A stretch of DNA of 64,000 nucleotides from Dipylidium caninum (taxonomy: Eukaryota; Platyhelminthes; Cestoda; Cyclophyllidea; Dipylidiidae): positions 124,001-188,000 of the forward strand of contig QEYB01000637.1 of NCBI GenBank assembly GCA_017562135.1. Direction: 5' to 3'. Made by a program: the position numbers and the translations under genes. Position 1 is the first letter of the stretch. Every line of letters begins with the position of its first letter. Below are positions 1 to 12,500 of this stretch, piece by piece. A model generated the notes under the pieces. It worked only from the letters and a program-made list of their open reading frames with translations, did not search any database and had not been told where the DNA came from.

Positions 1-823
1 TTCCAAATCCCATAGGTCTAACCCTTTACCAGATCCTATCAGATTTCCAGTCTCCTTTCGTGAAATATTCAAGTTACATACGTCTGTATCGTTAACATTT
101 CTTGAACTCGCATCTTTCGGGCATCGTGTGTGAGTTGATGCTACTCCTTTTGAACTACGTTCCTTTTTTTCAATTGAAGGTGATTCCGAGTTAACTGATT
201 GTGGACTTCCACATGCATCACCTTCGAAATTTCCGACTTTCGCTCGCTCAAGTGTCTCAGAGTTACTGGAAACCTTCTCCAAATTGTTCGACGAATACCT
301 CTTTTCATCATGAGTAAATTCTGTCGCTTGATCCATTAGGATCTGTTCAAATTGGATAAGTGGTTGCGTAAAATCGACAGATGTAGTGTCTTGCACACCA
401 CCTTGTAGTGTTTCGCTTGGAGGAAGACTCCAAAGTCCAGATGAATGACATTGATGTGTATTATCATTGATGTCATTACTAAATGAAGTAAGTGGAAGCT
501 TTCGCATCTCGTTGTCTAATGTCAACGTTGGTTCACCAGTTTGTGGTTTGCAACTATCGCCTAATCTCTCATTGCCCATCATTAGCGCTCCGCATGTGAT
601 TCGCGCTGAACCCACAGCAGGTGCAGGAAGAAAATTTTCTAAAACATCGTCAGACTTTAGCAAATTCTGAAAATAAAGGGGGTGTTCGAGTAGTGAGGAC
701 AATTTTACTGAACTTTTGAGTTAATATGGTATGAAATACCTCCTGCATTGTCTCAATCAAATTGTACTCCTTATCAGAGCCTTCTTCAGCACTGGCAAAG
801 GAATCGTCACTGTTGTCTGACAT
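1..823 (-). CDS. 5' part of an unidentified acidic, Ser-rich protein (runs off the left edge)
   Basis: Two exons are visible on the minus strand. Exon 1 starts at the ATG at 823-821 (another in-frame ATG lies at 859-857) and ends at 740 before a GT at 739-738. Exon 2 starts at 666 after a TTTTCAG acceptor and stays open for 222 codons to position 1, in phase 0 across the junction. The start is acidic (MSDNSDDSFASAEEGSD) and the rest is Ser/Thr/Asn-rich with no hydrophobic segment, so it looks disordered and cytosolic. The last visible residues include GLDLWDLE, a short aromatic/acidic motif. The acidic N-terminus recalls trafficking proteins such as FAM114 or FAM21, but I cannot match any family. 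An uninterrupted 666-nt frame in AT-rich DNA joined by good splice sites makes it very likely coding. The function is unknown. Confidence 0.72.
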
Positions 824-1806
824 TGCTAAAAGTAGGCAATTCACTAAAACTTTGTCCAAATTCGAGGAAAATCAAGACAATATGTTAGACAAAAAAACAA
901 TACTCCGAGCATCAAACACACCCTAATTACCCGCGATGGTGTAGAAAAAATTTACAAAACCGACGGATAACAAGCCGGAAGATTTGGTCAACGTCGGATG
1001 GCTAAGCAGAGCCAAAATGCCAACGAATCACAATCCTGTTCTAGACTGTGCGTTTGGGTGAAAGGAATACCAACTACAGTTCCTTATTAAAAAGGGCATT
1101 TTAGTACAACGTTAGGGCTTTTACTTAGCTCCGGACTTAGTTTCTTGTATTTTCTAGGGACCATTCTAGCCGTACTACAAGTTGAACCAGGTCCGATGCA
1201 TTCGCACATTTTCTAGGGCAGGGCACATTACGGCCTTCGTTAATAGCAAAACAAGATAGTTCATATTCTGTATAGTCTCTGTGGAGGACGTCACGAACCG
1301 AATAGTGAATACGTGAGATAACAGTTTAATTTTTTTCTGGACAAGACTTATTACACACTAGCCATTGCATACTCCTAGGGTTCGAGCCGTTGTTTCGCAT
1401 TACAAACCAATAGCGCTAGTAAGGCATCAAAATTAATTTATGTCGTAGTAATGGCAGGGATGACCCGTTTCCAGAAAATTGGCCTTCTGCCTCCTCGGTA
1501 AAAACAGTCATGGTTGAGTGCCGGCTGTGACGAAGTACTATGCTTTCAGTCATGGCAATCTGGGACGCATATCCCCGATTGTTTCCATATTCACTAGGAA
1601 ACACAGTTTTGCACAGCTTAATAAATTATTTTCAGTGAAGTTAGTTCTAATTTTTTTGGAACATATATTTTTAAAGTTTGTCAGGACCACAAAAGCGTTA
1701 AGTACATTGGGGCCTTGTTTTAATATATCTCATATATATATATCATTGGGTAAGGGCTGCCCAACTACTCCCGAGCCTTTCGTCGTGTGGTGCGTCGTTG
1801 CTGGAC
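824..1806. promoter_or_regulatory. Head-to-head intergenic region, probable divergent promoter
   Basis: This is the 983 bp between the start codons of the minus-strand acidic protein and the plus-strand perilipin gene. It has no supported coding exon; the short frames here are not continued by splice sites. A (TA)n-like run, atatatatatat, lies at 1732-1743, about 65 bp before the perilipin ATG, and could serve as an AT-rich core promoter element. The divergent layout suggests shared 5' regulation, which is inference only. Confidence 0.4.
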
Positions 1807-4192
1807 ATGACCAATTTCTCTGATCGCTTGTCTCATTACCCTGTTATTAGTGACTCCCTAAAAGCTGCCTCTGATGCCTATGCCTGGGTCTCTAGTGGCG
1901 AAAGATTACGCAGCGTTTTTCAGCTTAGCGAAAGTGCTGCGGCAGCCCTTAAAGATAAGGCTAAGGCGTTAGCCAGCACCGGTAATTGATCTTCGTGATC
2001 TGTGCTCCACGAAACAATTTTTTGTGTGCATTTGTGCCTCTTAAATATGAATTTGTGCTTACAGATGCAATGACGAAACTTGATGACATTGCCTGCCGCC
2101 AAATCTTGGATCGCCTTGAGACCGTATTTCCCTCCGTGAAAAGACCTACAGAGGAACTCTTGGGTCCAACGGCTGATCGTGCACTTTCCGCTGCGGAAAG
2201 TTACTTAGAATATTTTCTCCCGGATACCAAGACCAATATTGTGGGTGCTTTCATTGTTTCCGTATCATCTTTCCGCATCATTCAAAATGCTTAAAATCCC
2301 TGTTATCTAGGAGGGGCAGGCCGTTGTTTCGCGCTACGATCGTTTAATGCGCTTGCAAAGCGCGTTGGTTAACTCAGAAAAGATTCAGGCGGCTCAGAAC
2401 AAAATTTCACATGCCTACAATGGTATTCAAGATCAGCTCACCGGCCTTTTGGCAGTAACTTCTAAAGAAAAGCGCGAATCCATGCTCTCCTCAATTAGCA
2501 GCCTTGCCACTGAGTATAAGCAAGCGGCCGAAGTGGTCTTTCCTCGTTTTAAGGCTTTTGTCGCCGGTGCTGTGTCCCAGTTGCATCATCTTACTCAGGA
2601 CTTACATCAGGTGAAACCTCTCAGTATTACCATTAAAACCTGTTTCTTTACTTAGACTTTTCGTTTTTATTGGAAGGCGCTTATCGTCTCTTTATTTAAA
2701 AGATGTTCTATTTCAAAACGTAAGGCCGTCATGTTCTTATGCCCATATTAAAATAATGATTTCTTCTGCATTTGCTTTACAAACTTTCGGATGCTTTTAT
2801 TCAGGTGATTACGTCGAACAATCTTATTAACGCGTTTTCCCCAAAATTTTCCTTATATTCGTAATGCAACTTTTAAGTTGTGGTCAATGTCGAGTGCTCC
2901 TTATACACTCCAGTATTCTGTCATGGTCGTCTCCTATTTAGTGCTACCAAAACAGTAATAATTTTTTGCATATATGGTTCTTTAGTAATCTACTTTCCCT
3001 TATAGTTATGATATTGTTGGGAAATCATGTAAAGTAACGTTAGCATACACAATTTTTCGCCATACGTTTCGTTCATGTATGCGCTGAGGTGCAACAAATT
3101 AGAAAGGTGCGTCGGTCAATAGGAGTTCCCTATGTTCTACTTTTTACATTGTAATCTTCCTTTAAATCATGCTATAGGGACTACTCCAGTATACTATATC
3201 TACTTTTTTTGAAGGTAATACATTTTCTGTTTTGAAACCTTTTTGGCTACTTTCTCAATGATGCCTTTTTTACAGGCACTCCTTGGTTTTTTCATCGGTT
3301 AGAGTGAAATTACACTTTTTTTACTCATCTAGATAATTGTGACACCAAATGTGACGCTATTTACGCTTATCCAAACATTTATTTAATTAAGAATTCTTTG
3401 AGTCACTAGATGAAAATGGAACGTTTGATAGTGTGTTTGTCGGAGCATTCTTGCAGCCACCTACCCACAAAGTTAATTTCTATTAACTCCAGTGTGATGA
3501 AATATATTCAGTTCAACCATGCTTAACCCTCCTTGCTAAATTCACAACTCGTTTTCAGCTTTTAAACTTCCTTACCGCATTCACTCGGTAATCGGCAGTA
3601 TTTGCTTGGCAATATAGTTTTCACCCATACATACTTTCAATCTAGAAAATTTAATAATTTCGATGTTATATCCGACATTTTTCTTACCTCTTTTGATTGT
3701 TTTAAGATGACATCACTATGTGTAGTGCAGTAGTGTATATGGGGAGGAAATCTAGGTTTAGAGGTTCTTGGAGTATTCAATTAGACTACATCATTTTTTT
3801 CCATTTGGCTTCCCTTTGTTAAGACTGATAACATTACCCAAATGGCCGTTGATCAACTCCAGGCTGTAGTCAACGGACTTCATAGTACCCTATTGAATTT
3901 AAATGAACGCCGAGAGAGATGGCTTCGCGGTTCCTCTTCCGAGTCTGATTTGACTAAGCCGGAGTCAAGCACTGAGTCCAAAAAAGTAAGCGTTAAATGC
4001 AAGTCTTTTCGTTTCTTCATTCGGGTCTTGATCAAAAGTCGATGTTTCGGTCTTAGAACTTCAATTTTTGTTTTTTTTAGACTTTTTATTTCGCTTTCTA
4101 TATTCTCATAGTAACTAATTGCTATACCTTGGTGAAAAATATTGTCATAGTTCAATAATACTGATTTCTTGCTCTATTTGTAGAATGAGTAA
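1807..4192 (+). CDS. Perilipin family (PAT domain) lipid-droplet protein
   Basis: Five exons: 1807-1981, 2065-2240, 2320-2610, 3824-3985 and 4184-4192, giving 270 residues with phases 1/0/0/0. Perilipins coat lipid droplets and control lipase access. Residues 1-58 (DRLSHYPVISDSLKAASDAY) match the PAT-domain pattern of vertebrate perilipins (PLVSSTYDLVSSAY). Residues 59-117 carry DRLETVFPSVKRPTEELL, corresponding to the GLDRLEE..P.L.QPT block, then SAAESYLEYFLPDT, matching the ALTKSE..VEQYLPLT block. Residues 118-214 match the YxRLxSLxxKLxxRAxxxA block and continue as amphipathic helix. The tail (215-270) is polar. The last coding exon holds only two codons and the stop (Asn-Glu-stop). The exon 2 donor (ATT/GTGGGT) is weak, but phase and homology support it. 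At 270 residues it is shorter than typical vertebrate perilipins, mainly at the C-terminal four-helix region. The 1.2 kb intron at 2611-3823 shows nothing. Confidence 0.85.
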
Positions 4193-4286
4193 GGTGGTCG
4201 AATGCATCCATTAATCAAGCGCCATAAGCCAATTTCCAAATTTTTTTGCGCTTCTTCAGTTACCTCGATCAGTACCTGTTTGTATT

Positions 4287-4292
4287 AATAAA
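4287..4292 (+). terminator. Poly(A) signal AATAAA of the perilipin gene
   Basis: An AATAAA hexamer lies 95 nt after the perilipin stop codon and is followed by T-rich sequence (4297-4325), as expected for cleavage and polyadenylation. Confidence 0.6.
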
Positions 4293-6001
4293 GTTGTTCA
4301 ATTGTATTTTTTCTCGATTTTTTCGGTTTTGGGTGAATATGATAAAAAAACCTTTTGGTGAATTATAAAGTCAATATAATGGATCGGTGATTCATAGACG
4401 ATATGATATCCAACGGAGTCCCCATTGATAAAAAATAAGCTTTAATAACTTGTCCATTGACGCATCACGAAGTTTTGTCACTAACTGCACTGTTTTAATG
4501 AGCCTTGAGGTAACTGATTTTGGTCGTGGTTGATGGATAAACAAAGGTCTAATCTCGAACATTTTCCGTTGTTTACGTTCTTTCCCTGCGTACCATATGG
4601 CCTCATGAAGTAAATGGTTTAGCTCATTCCATAATTCATTTCGTTGCAGGGTCTACATGATGTTTGTGAACAAATTGAAGAAGACTTCGATTGATTGTAA
4701 ACTGAGTGACCTAACTTTTATGTTACAACCGTGTAGGTAAAGTTTGTTTCAGTCGAGCAGGTGCCAGCTGAATACCCACATAAACGAAGGCGTCGAAATT
4801 TGTGTAAATCCCTAGTGACATTCTGGGCTCGCCAGATTATGAAAATATGGTTGGCATAAAAAGTGTCCCAGTGACGTGTTAAGTGGTGTGAAACTCCGCA
4901 TCGAAAAGAAAACCTCTCTTCAATGTGCCGGATATTTTTTAGATAACGGTTCGGTCTTAAGATGAGGCGGATTATGGGGTGGCTACCAACCGAAATGCAT
5001 CTGTGAAATTAGGTTTACTTAATTGGCATTCATTTTGATTTTACGGGGTTCAACCTCTCATTTTCAGATATGCGGCCGGTAAGAATTTCCCGCCATTTTA
5101 AAAAGGATTTAGATTCTACGAGAGTAAAATTCTTATTTGGTGAAAGTGAATCACCAGTGATGACGAAAATTCCAGAGACAATTTGACCATCCTAAAACTG
5201 ACTTAAACCTCAATGTGAGGGCAGTTAGACATCGAAACTCCACTTTTGCATCTGTGAATGCTATTTATCCATCTGTGAATTTAGGGGTCACCGATTCTTT
5301 AAAGGCCAAAATGTCACGTATGCGTAAATGATGAAAAAAGCGTAGATGGTGGCGAGCTTTCCCTAAGTTTCTTCTAAGGAACCTCGAAAACTCATTACAG
5401 AAGCCGGTAGACGTGTTTTATCTTGTTAACACCTATAAAAGAAATATATTAATCATGATAAGGTTTTACATTGGGTATTGGCGCCATCGGTTTGGTTTTC
5501 TTGATTAGCCGTTATGCCAAGTAAATGTAACTTGTGGTATTAATTTCGTCAGGCTTGCGTCACCGAATGAAAATTGCTTGTATATATGGTCATATATGTC
5601 TTTCAGTCTCCTGTATGATGAAATCATTTTCTTTTCAGCTTACAATCTTTTATCCATCAAGACAATTAACGAGGTACTGCTCTGTTCGAATCACATCACC
5701 AGGAAAGGTATTACCCCCTTAATACCTGCCGTCACCCGGGTTTCATAGACAACATTGTACTTTTTCAACAAGTGCAGAATGGTGACCGCGAAACGGTGAT
5801 AACACCGATAATATAAGTTATTTTCGTAAGACAGCCATACTAAATCGGCCTTAATCGAATAGACCAAAAATTTACACCACTTTAGGAGTTCGTGTACTTC
5901 AATGAAAAAGTTTATTGTTCTGAACAGGAGTTAACGAGTCGATCCTTGTGGTTTAAATCTAGCATCAACAAAGGTATTGATATAAAACCTTTTTTAAATG
6001 C
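4293..6001. other. Tail-to-tail intergenic region between perilipin and AMP deaminase
   Basis: About 1.7 kb of AT-rich sequence. I see no exon with paired splice sites, no tRNA and no recognisable transposon. The short frame at 5534-5722 has no homology I recognise. Confidence 0.5.
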
Positions 6002-6007
6002 TTTATT
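6002..6007 (-). terminator. Candidate poly(A) signal of the AMP deaminase gene
   Basis: TTTATT on the plus strand gives AATAAA on the minus strand, 509 nt after the AMP deaminase stop codon. The implied 3' UTR of about half a kilobase is plausible, but other weak hexamers may be used. Confidence 0.4.
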
Positions 6008-6515
6008 ATCTACTAGCTAGGAACCACTTTTAGATTAAAATTTTAATGTGAAGTCGATTTTAAATCTGAAATAGACAATCATCCAAGAAAGTTAAAAATT
6101 GGAGCTGCTATTATTCGTACTTGATCGATTAGAATGTCATTTAGACTTATGTGAATCTTAGCATTCCTTAGGAGAGGAGCGGAGTTCGTATTCATTCATT
6201 CATTTCAAGAAATGTAATCTAATTATCTTGTGATAAACACTCTTTGATTATAAACGAATAACTTTGTCTCTCAAATCCTTATATCGGAAAACTAGCATGG
6301 AATGAATGTCAACCGCGGCTAAGTACACAGACTAGTCATACTCTAGCAAAATTGTAATGGCAATTCACGAGAAATCAAAAATCTTAACCAGTCCAAAAAT
6401 TCAATGAATCACTCTGACATTATCTGTTACCGTTGACAATATTTTGAGATTATTTCTAAATCACACTTGCGTACGCAAACACGAGTTTCAGGGTAAAATA
6501 AGGATGTAAAGTAGG

Positions 6516-9500
6516 CTATTTTACGTCGTTATCATCATATTCATCGCCCCGACTATGTCCATCACCAAGGTGGTCCATGTGAAGAAGGTTTGAGGCGACC
6601 TCGCGGAGTGGGGCGGCACAGAGTTCGGGGTTTTTAAGACTCATGCCACCATTGGCACTGAAGTCCAGCGCAGCTGTGACTAGAAGGTGCAATTCGTTGG
6701 TCAGGGTCTCGTGCCGATAAGCTACGCGGATGTTGGGTAAGTTGGTTCGAGTAATATCATTGCTTGCCACCCCTTCCTCCTCCTTCCAATAGTTCAACCC
6801 AAGCCAGTGAGACTTTACCTTAATAAATAAATGGTTATATAAGCATACATGCAACACTAACTATAAAAGTAATAAAATATACGGTTCAGAGATTACGAAT
6901 TATTTCGTGGCAAGTTCATTTTCAGGCCAAACCGAATAACTCCTCAGGATGGAAGTCTGCCATTTACCAAAACATTTCATTGATGATACGTAGATAAGTA
7001 CTATCCCGTTGTTTGTTCCAGAGTAATAACAAAAGATTGAAAAATGCATGCAAATTGCCAATGATTCATTCTAATACACCGGATAAGCATTATGTGAAAA
7101 GGAGAGAAGCGTGTCACTTTGTTCATGTTAACTGAATATCTATGGTACTACAATCTCGTCGCAATCCATAAAGAGACAGTGTTGACAAAAAATGCCGATA
7201 ACGAACTAGAGAATCGAATTATGAGGGTATGATAAATACGGCTCTCATTATTCTTGCTTTAGTCTGCGTTGAAAATTTTTAATTGCTCATTAAATACTCG
7301 GAAAAATTCAGATTAGTTTTCGAGTTATTCGGTATATATCGAGATAACTCACTAGTTAGACTGCTAAAAAATTTGAATTTCGGGATTAAAAGGTTTAACG
7401 CATTTCGGGTTTTTAAAAACGAGATCTATCATTATATTCTACTTCACTCTGCACTACAGTTTGACGCTCAGTAAATTCGACGTCCACTTATTCACAAGAT
7501 GCTAATTTCGCTGGTAAACCCCATAATTTGTTAAAATTTCAGTAAACATCACTTGTTATTGCCATCAAGACCAGTCAATGAACCTTTTATTCCACTGTTT
7601 TTTTCTCCTCTGAGAGGATCAAAACAATGCATGCTGTTCTTCCATCACAAACCAAATGTCACTTAAAAGATTTAAGTAACTTTGATTTCTTTACAAAACG
7701 TACCGTGTCAGGGAAACCGCTGATGAGGACGGAGTTTCGTGCCAATTCACACATATCTGTGAAACTAAGCTTCCAAACTTGCGCAGCGATGCTATATTCC
7801 TCCATAAGAGGCTCCTTAGTGAAGTGGAACTGTAACGGATCGTCCGTGGATAAGCAGACATGTAGTCCTCGAGCCAGGAATTCATTTAACGGGTTGCGAT
7901 GGTATTCCAAAAACAATGAGTTGTTACTCAGTGGTGACATCGCAACACCAATCTGTTCGAAAAGCATGCATAGGCGGTTAAAATATTATGTCTACTGTCA
8001 TTGTTTAAATTCATTTTTTCACGCTAGATAACATGTGAACCACTTTGCGTGTTTTTGTTAGCTTACAAGTAGCCAAACACAAATACGGTCGTGATACAAA
8101 ATAACCAGGCCCAATTTTTAAAATTACAGTAGTGTTATATAAGTCATGTTTTCGGCACTTATTTCCGTAGTGATGGAATGCGCATGCTGGAACTCCTCCA
8201 ATACACTTTCACCTCATCGACCCCGATTAATAAGTTGAAACATTTTAGCACACCTGGCAGAGATAGAAGAGATATTGCAGAACAGGAGCCTTTCGGAGGA
8301 GAAGTCCATGGTTGATTGATTCAGCCAGAAGGAATGTAGAGATCAGGTGGCTCACACTGCCGGCTTCTCCACAATGTGGTCGGAAGGCAAATACGTGCAT
8401 CCCTCGGTATCTTAAAAACACAACAGACTGGCATCAAAATTTTCCAAAGAGCTTTATTACTATAGGTACTCATAGGCTATTTTACAAATATATACCGATG
8501 GCATGTCTCAAAACGGCAGAATTCATTTAATTGCTTCAAATTGTCAAATTATTTCAAGTTTGGTTTTCAAAATTAGATGAGAATTCGTTCAAGTTCCACT
8601 TTATATTAAATTGGAAACCACGAAACGGGTTTTTTGTTCAGTCCATATCCAGCTGCAACAAAAAGTGTTACATTGTAACATGCGCTTGATATTGTTATTC
8701 ATGAACTCTAAAGGCATTATTTCTACCCCTTTTGTAACATTTTATCGTATTTGCATATTGCTTTTACTTTGCTTCTCACCGAAGTCAGATGGAAGCAAAA
8801 CTAGACCTACACCTACTTATCTTATACGACTTTAAATTGAGTCGTAACGCAGTTCAAAAGGCTTCGAGATACATTAGTGAGGTGTTTGAGGATGGATTCA
8901 GTAATGAAAAATGTTCCATACTGATTCCAAAGATTTTGTTCTGGCAAGTAGAGTATCGTCAACAACCCTCAAAGCAAACCACAGGCCTATCTCGATGACG
9001 AGAAAGAATTCACGACGACCATGGAATTCGATCTACGCCCGACCATTTGTGAACTTGAGTCTAAACTTGGAAGTGGGCGCACGACTATGGCGGCGTGAAA
9101 ACAGCTGCGTATACTGAAGAAAACATTTGGGCTTGTATGTACCAGCCATACAAATTGACGGAACTGCAGATGGTCGAGTGTAAGAGGAGGTGCGCATCTT
9201 TGTTGCCTCATAATACACGACTGCCGTTTCACACTAAATTTTCACGTGTGATGAAACGTGCATTTTGTATAATAATCAAAAAACATCAAACAAATGGATG
9301 GATAAGCGAACACTCACAGGACACATTCCCAGGCCGGAATTTCCTTAAAAAAATGATGTCGTAATGTCCTGAAATTCGTGCCATGCACGAAAACTTATGA
9401 ATAAAAACAACCAGCATTGCTCAATCAGTAAACTGTAATGTTACTACAGAAAGCTTTAATCACCGTTAGCTTCTCTCCAATATGACATTCTACCGCATCC

Positions 9501-12500
9501 TCCATATTCACCAGATATTTCATCGACCACTTATTACCTGTTTCGTAATTACGAGTTGCTTTTGAGACGAAAAATTAACTGAACCAAAATGGCAATAAGG
9601 ACTTTAAAACGTTTAGTAACTCCAAAAAACAGGGTTCCTCCAAAAAAAGAATTATTGGCAGAACTTAGTAGACATCAATGGAAGTTATTTCAATTGAATA
9701 TAATAAATAACTTGAAAAATTGGCCTTTTGTTATCCACTTATGCGCAACGACTGTTTTAGAGTTCCCAATCTAAGGGAATATTGTATACAAAAAACATTA
9801 CTTAATTTCGAGTGAGCTTTACGTATCCAAATTTGAGTTATAAGTCACATTTATATATTCCTAGAACGAGTAAAGGCACTCACTTACTGCCGCAATTGAT
9901 TGAGTACAGCGATGTTGGCGTACATATAGAAAATGTAGTAGGCATAGGGGGGGTTTTCTGCTCGATCCCACCGGTCTGCGGTCTGTAAGCCGTAGTCGAA
10001 GTGGATTAAGTCGACTTTAGACTCGTCGTCAACGGAGTCGAAAGCACTAACGTGCTCCAGAAAGGCATGGAGTTCTGGATGTGATTTTGGGTCTAATGTT
10101 ACCTCGATTAATGGCTGAAATATGTTGACTATCATATCCTACAAGACATGAAAGATATCCGAATGGTTAAACTAAAGTTACCGTGACGTCAGGATAGCAA
10201 CTTAATTATTAAAAGGTCACAGATAAATGTTAACTTCCGTGATCTACATGACCACGTCAACAATCAGCTGGATTACTAAAGTGCCAAATACATTCTGTCC
10301 GGGTGCTTTGCAATACAATTTATTTAAATTAAACCTTTTTGAAACATTTGCAAAATCCAAAATTTGTTGCAGCAAAGAGTAATATAATTGTATTCGTAAT
10401 AGTGTAAGCAAAGGAAATGTCTTTGATATGGATATACCAATCCATTCACCAGTTAGCGCAGTTTATCCGACAAAATTATAAACAAATGACCGGTTGTATT
10501 CTATTTTTCTACCTTTCCAAGGAAAGTAGATTCCTCATGTTATTATTAAGAACTCACTTGGAAGGTCTCGACAGCCTTTTTCGTCTTATAGACATCGTAA
10601 AGACGAGGAACCTGTATAACCCACCGAATATTTGGAGAATAAACACGAAATTCGATGGCCCACTTGGCAAGATCGTCCCATTCGCAACGGGAACGACCGT
10701 AAATAGAGAGTCGTGGCTCGGCATTCTGATACTTTGATTCCTCTAGATCTGAAAACACTTCCTACAAATGAATACGTCTTTCTTAAAATTTGCAGAAAAT
10801 TTAGTGTAGCTAAAAAGACTTATATCTACGTTTCAGGAGCTTAATAACTCAACATCTATATGGGGTGAGTACAAGGAAAAACACTACAAAAGGCGCATAT
10901 TGATTCTACCTTTAATGATACTTTTGCCTTCTACTTATTTGAGGAATTATTAGATGTAAGTTAGTGACAAAAAACTCAATGCATGCTCCATGTGCAACAG
11001 CGAGAAATCCAATTTAGCGTAGCTTAGGGATGAGGCACCTCCTTCTTTTGTGCAGTTAAACTCCCATGGGAACCCATTAGCTCCAAAATCGTGCTGACTG
11101 AAGTCTTATGCTCAGTTTTCCCAACTAACTAGAATACTAGGAACAACATTGAAGGACAACTGGTTTCCAAAAAACCTAAGCACATCTGATGCACTTAAAT
11201 CAACTTTAAAACACTGCGTTTCTTATGAAGCTAACTTGAACGACTCGGGAAATTGTTATGTGCCCAGTTACGGTACACATGGAAATTCGATTTGCTTGAT
11301 TGGTGACAGAAAATTGAAAACGAGGATGTAATAACGCCTGTTGGTTGCTTTAGTCTGCAGTATGGTTTACATTCCACTTTGGCATACTTATGTTAGACTA
11401 GGTGGCCGTGTCAACTACTCCCATTATAATGCAACATTTTTTTTAATGTTGGTGAAACCATACAAAATTTTAAACGGCTGTCATGGTTTCATTGTACAAA
11501 TGGGTTCATATGGTAATACCTTTAGGACGTGCGCGAAAAACTTTCCTTTACAGTAATTGTCGGTTTTTAAGAAAACTTCTCTTAGCTGACTTTGGCCAAT
11601 GGGATTGTATTTTGCGTTGAACTTGTCAAATCGCTGGAAAATGTTCCGATCCTAAAAAAGGGACAAAAGATTGTATTTACCACCGATCATCTGAAGGTAA
11701 GACTCTAACTTTAACAGACCTACGAATGACAAACAAATAATCATCTACATACGTTTAGTAAGTGGTTTTACTCAAAGAGAAGTGTGGAAGCAATAACTGA
11801 ATATGAAAGTAAACTTTCAACCTAATTCACTCAATCATTCTGCAAGGCTCACAGCATGGACGTCAAGGCTATCGATGTTCATTTCATATGGAGAGATGCC
11901 TAATTGTTCCATCAGCTGAAATACAAAGATGATTTCAAGAAAACAGTTCTTGATCAAGGAAGTTATATAAATCCGTTTTTTGTTAATTCAAATGCGAATC
12001 TAGGCACACGTTTTTATATCTTCTACAAGTCCAAAATTTTTCAGACATTTCACAAAAACAGGTGACTTGAGGCATTTCGAATGAAAAAGTTACAAACATA
12101 TTATCAAATAAAATTCAACTTTTCATGACACAATATTATGCTTATTAAACTCTCACTTTCAGGGGTTTTTCTTCCATTTAGAAGAAATATACTTGAACTA
12201 AAGAATCTGTTATTAAAAGACCTCATAAACGTCGGTACAAACACCTATTCACATACCTGGCTCCAACTTAAAAAGTGACAAATGATGCCGTTCAAAAGAA
12301 CTACCAACTGAACAAAAAATCCTTTTGCACAACTTATTACCTGTTTCAAAGTAATTGGTCCTCCGGTCTGTTTATCCAGACATACATATTCGTTCTCCTT
12401 CGAACGCATACACTTTTTTATAAATCTCAGCAAATGCTTCTGATTCATACACGAGGCAGCGTGAACATGAGTATCCACCTTAAGAAAAAAGACGAAAAAC

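Noticed and set aside
1386..2335. Shared 13-mer GCCGTTGTTTCGC near 1387 and 2320 as a repeat pair.
   Set aside because: Matches of this length are expected by chance in 64 kb, and the flanks differ.
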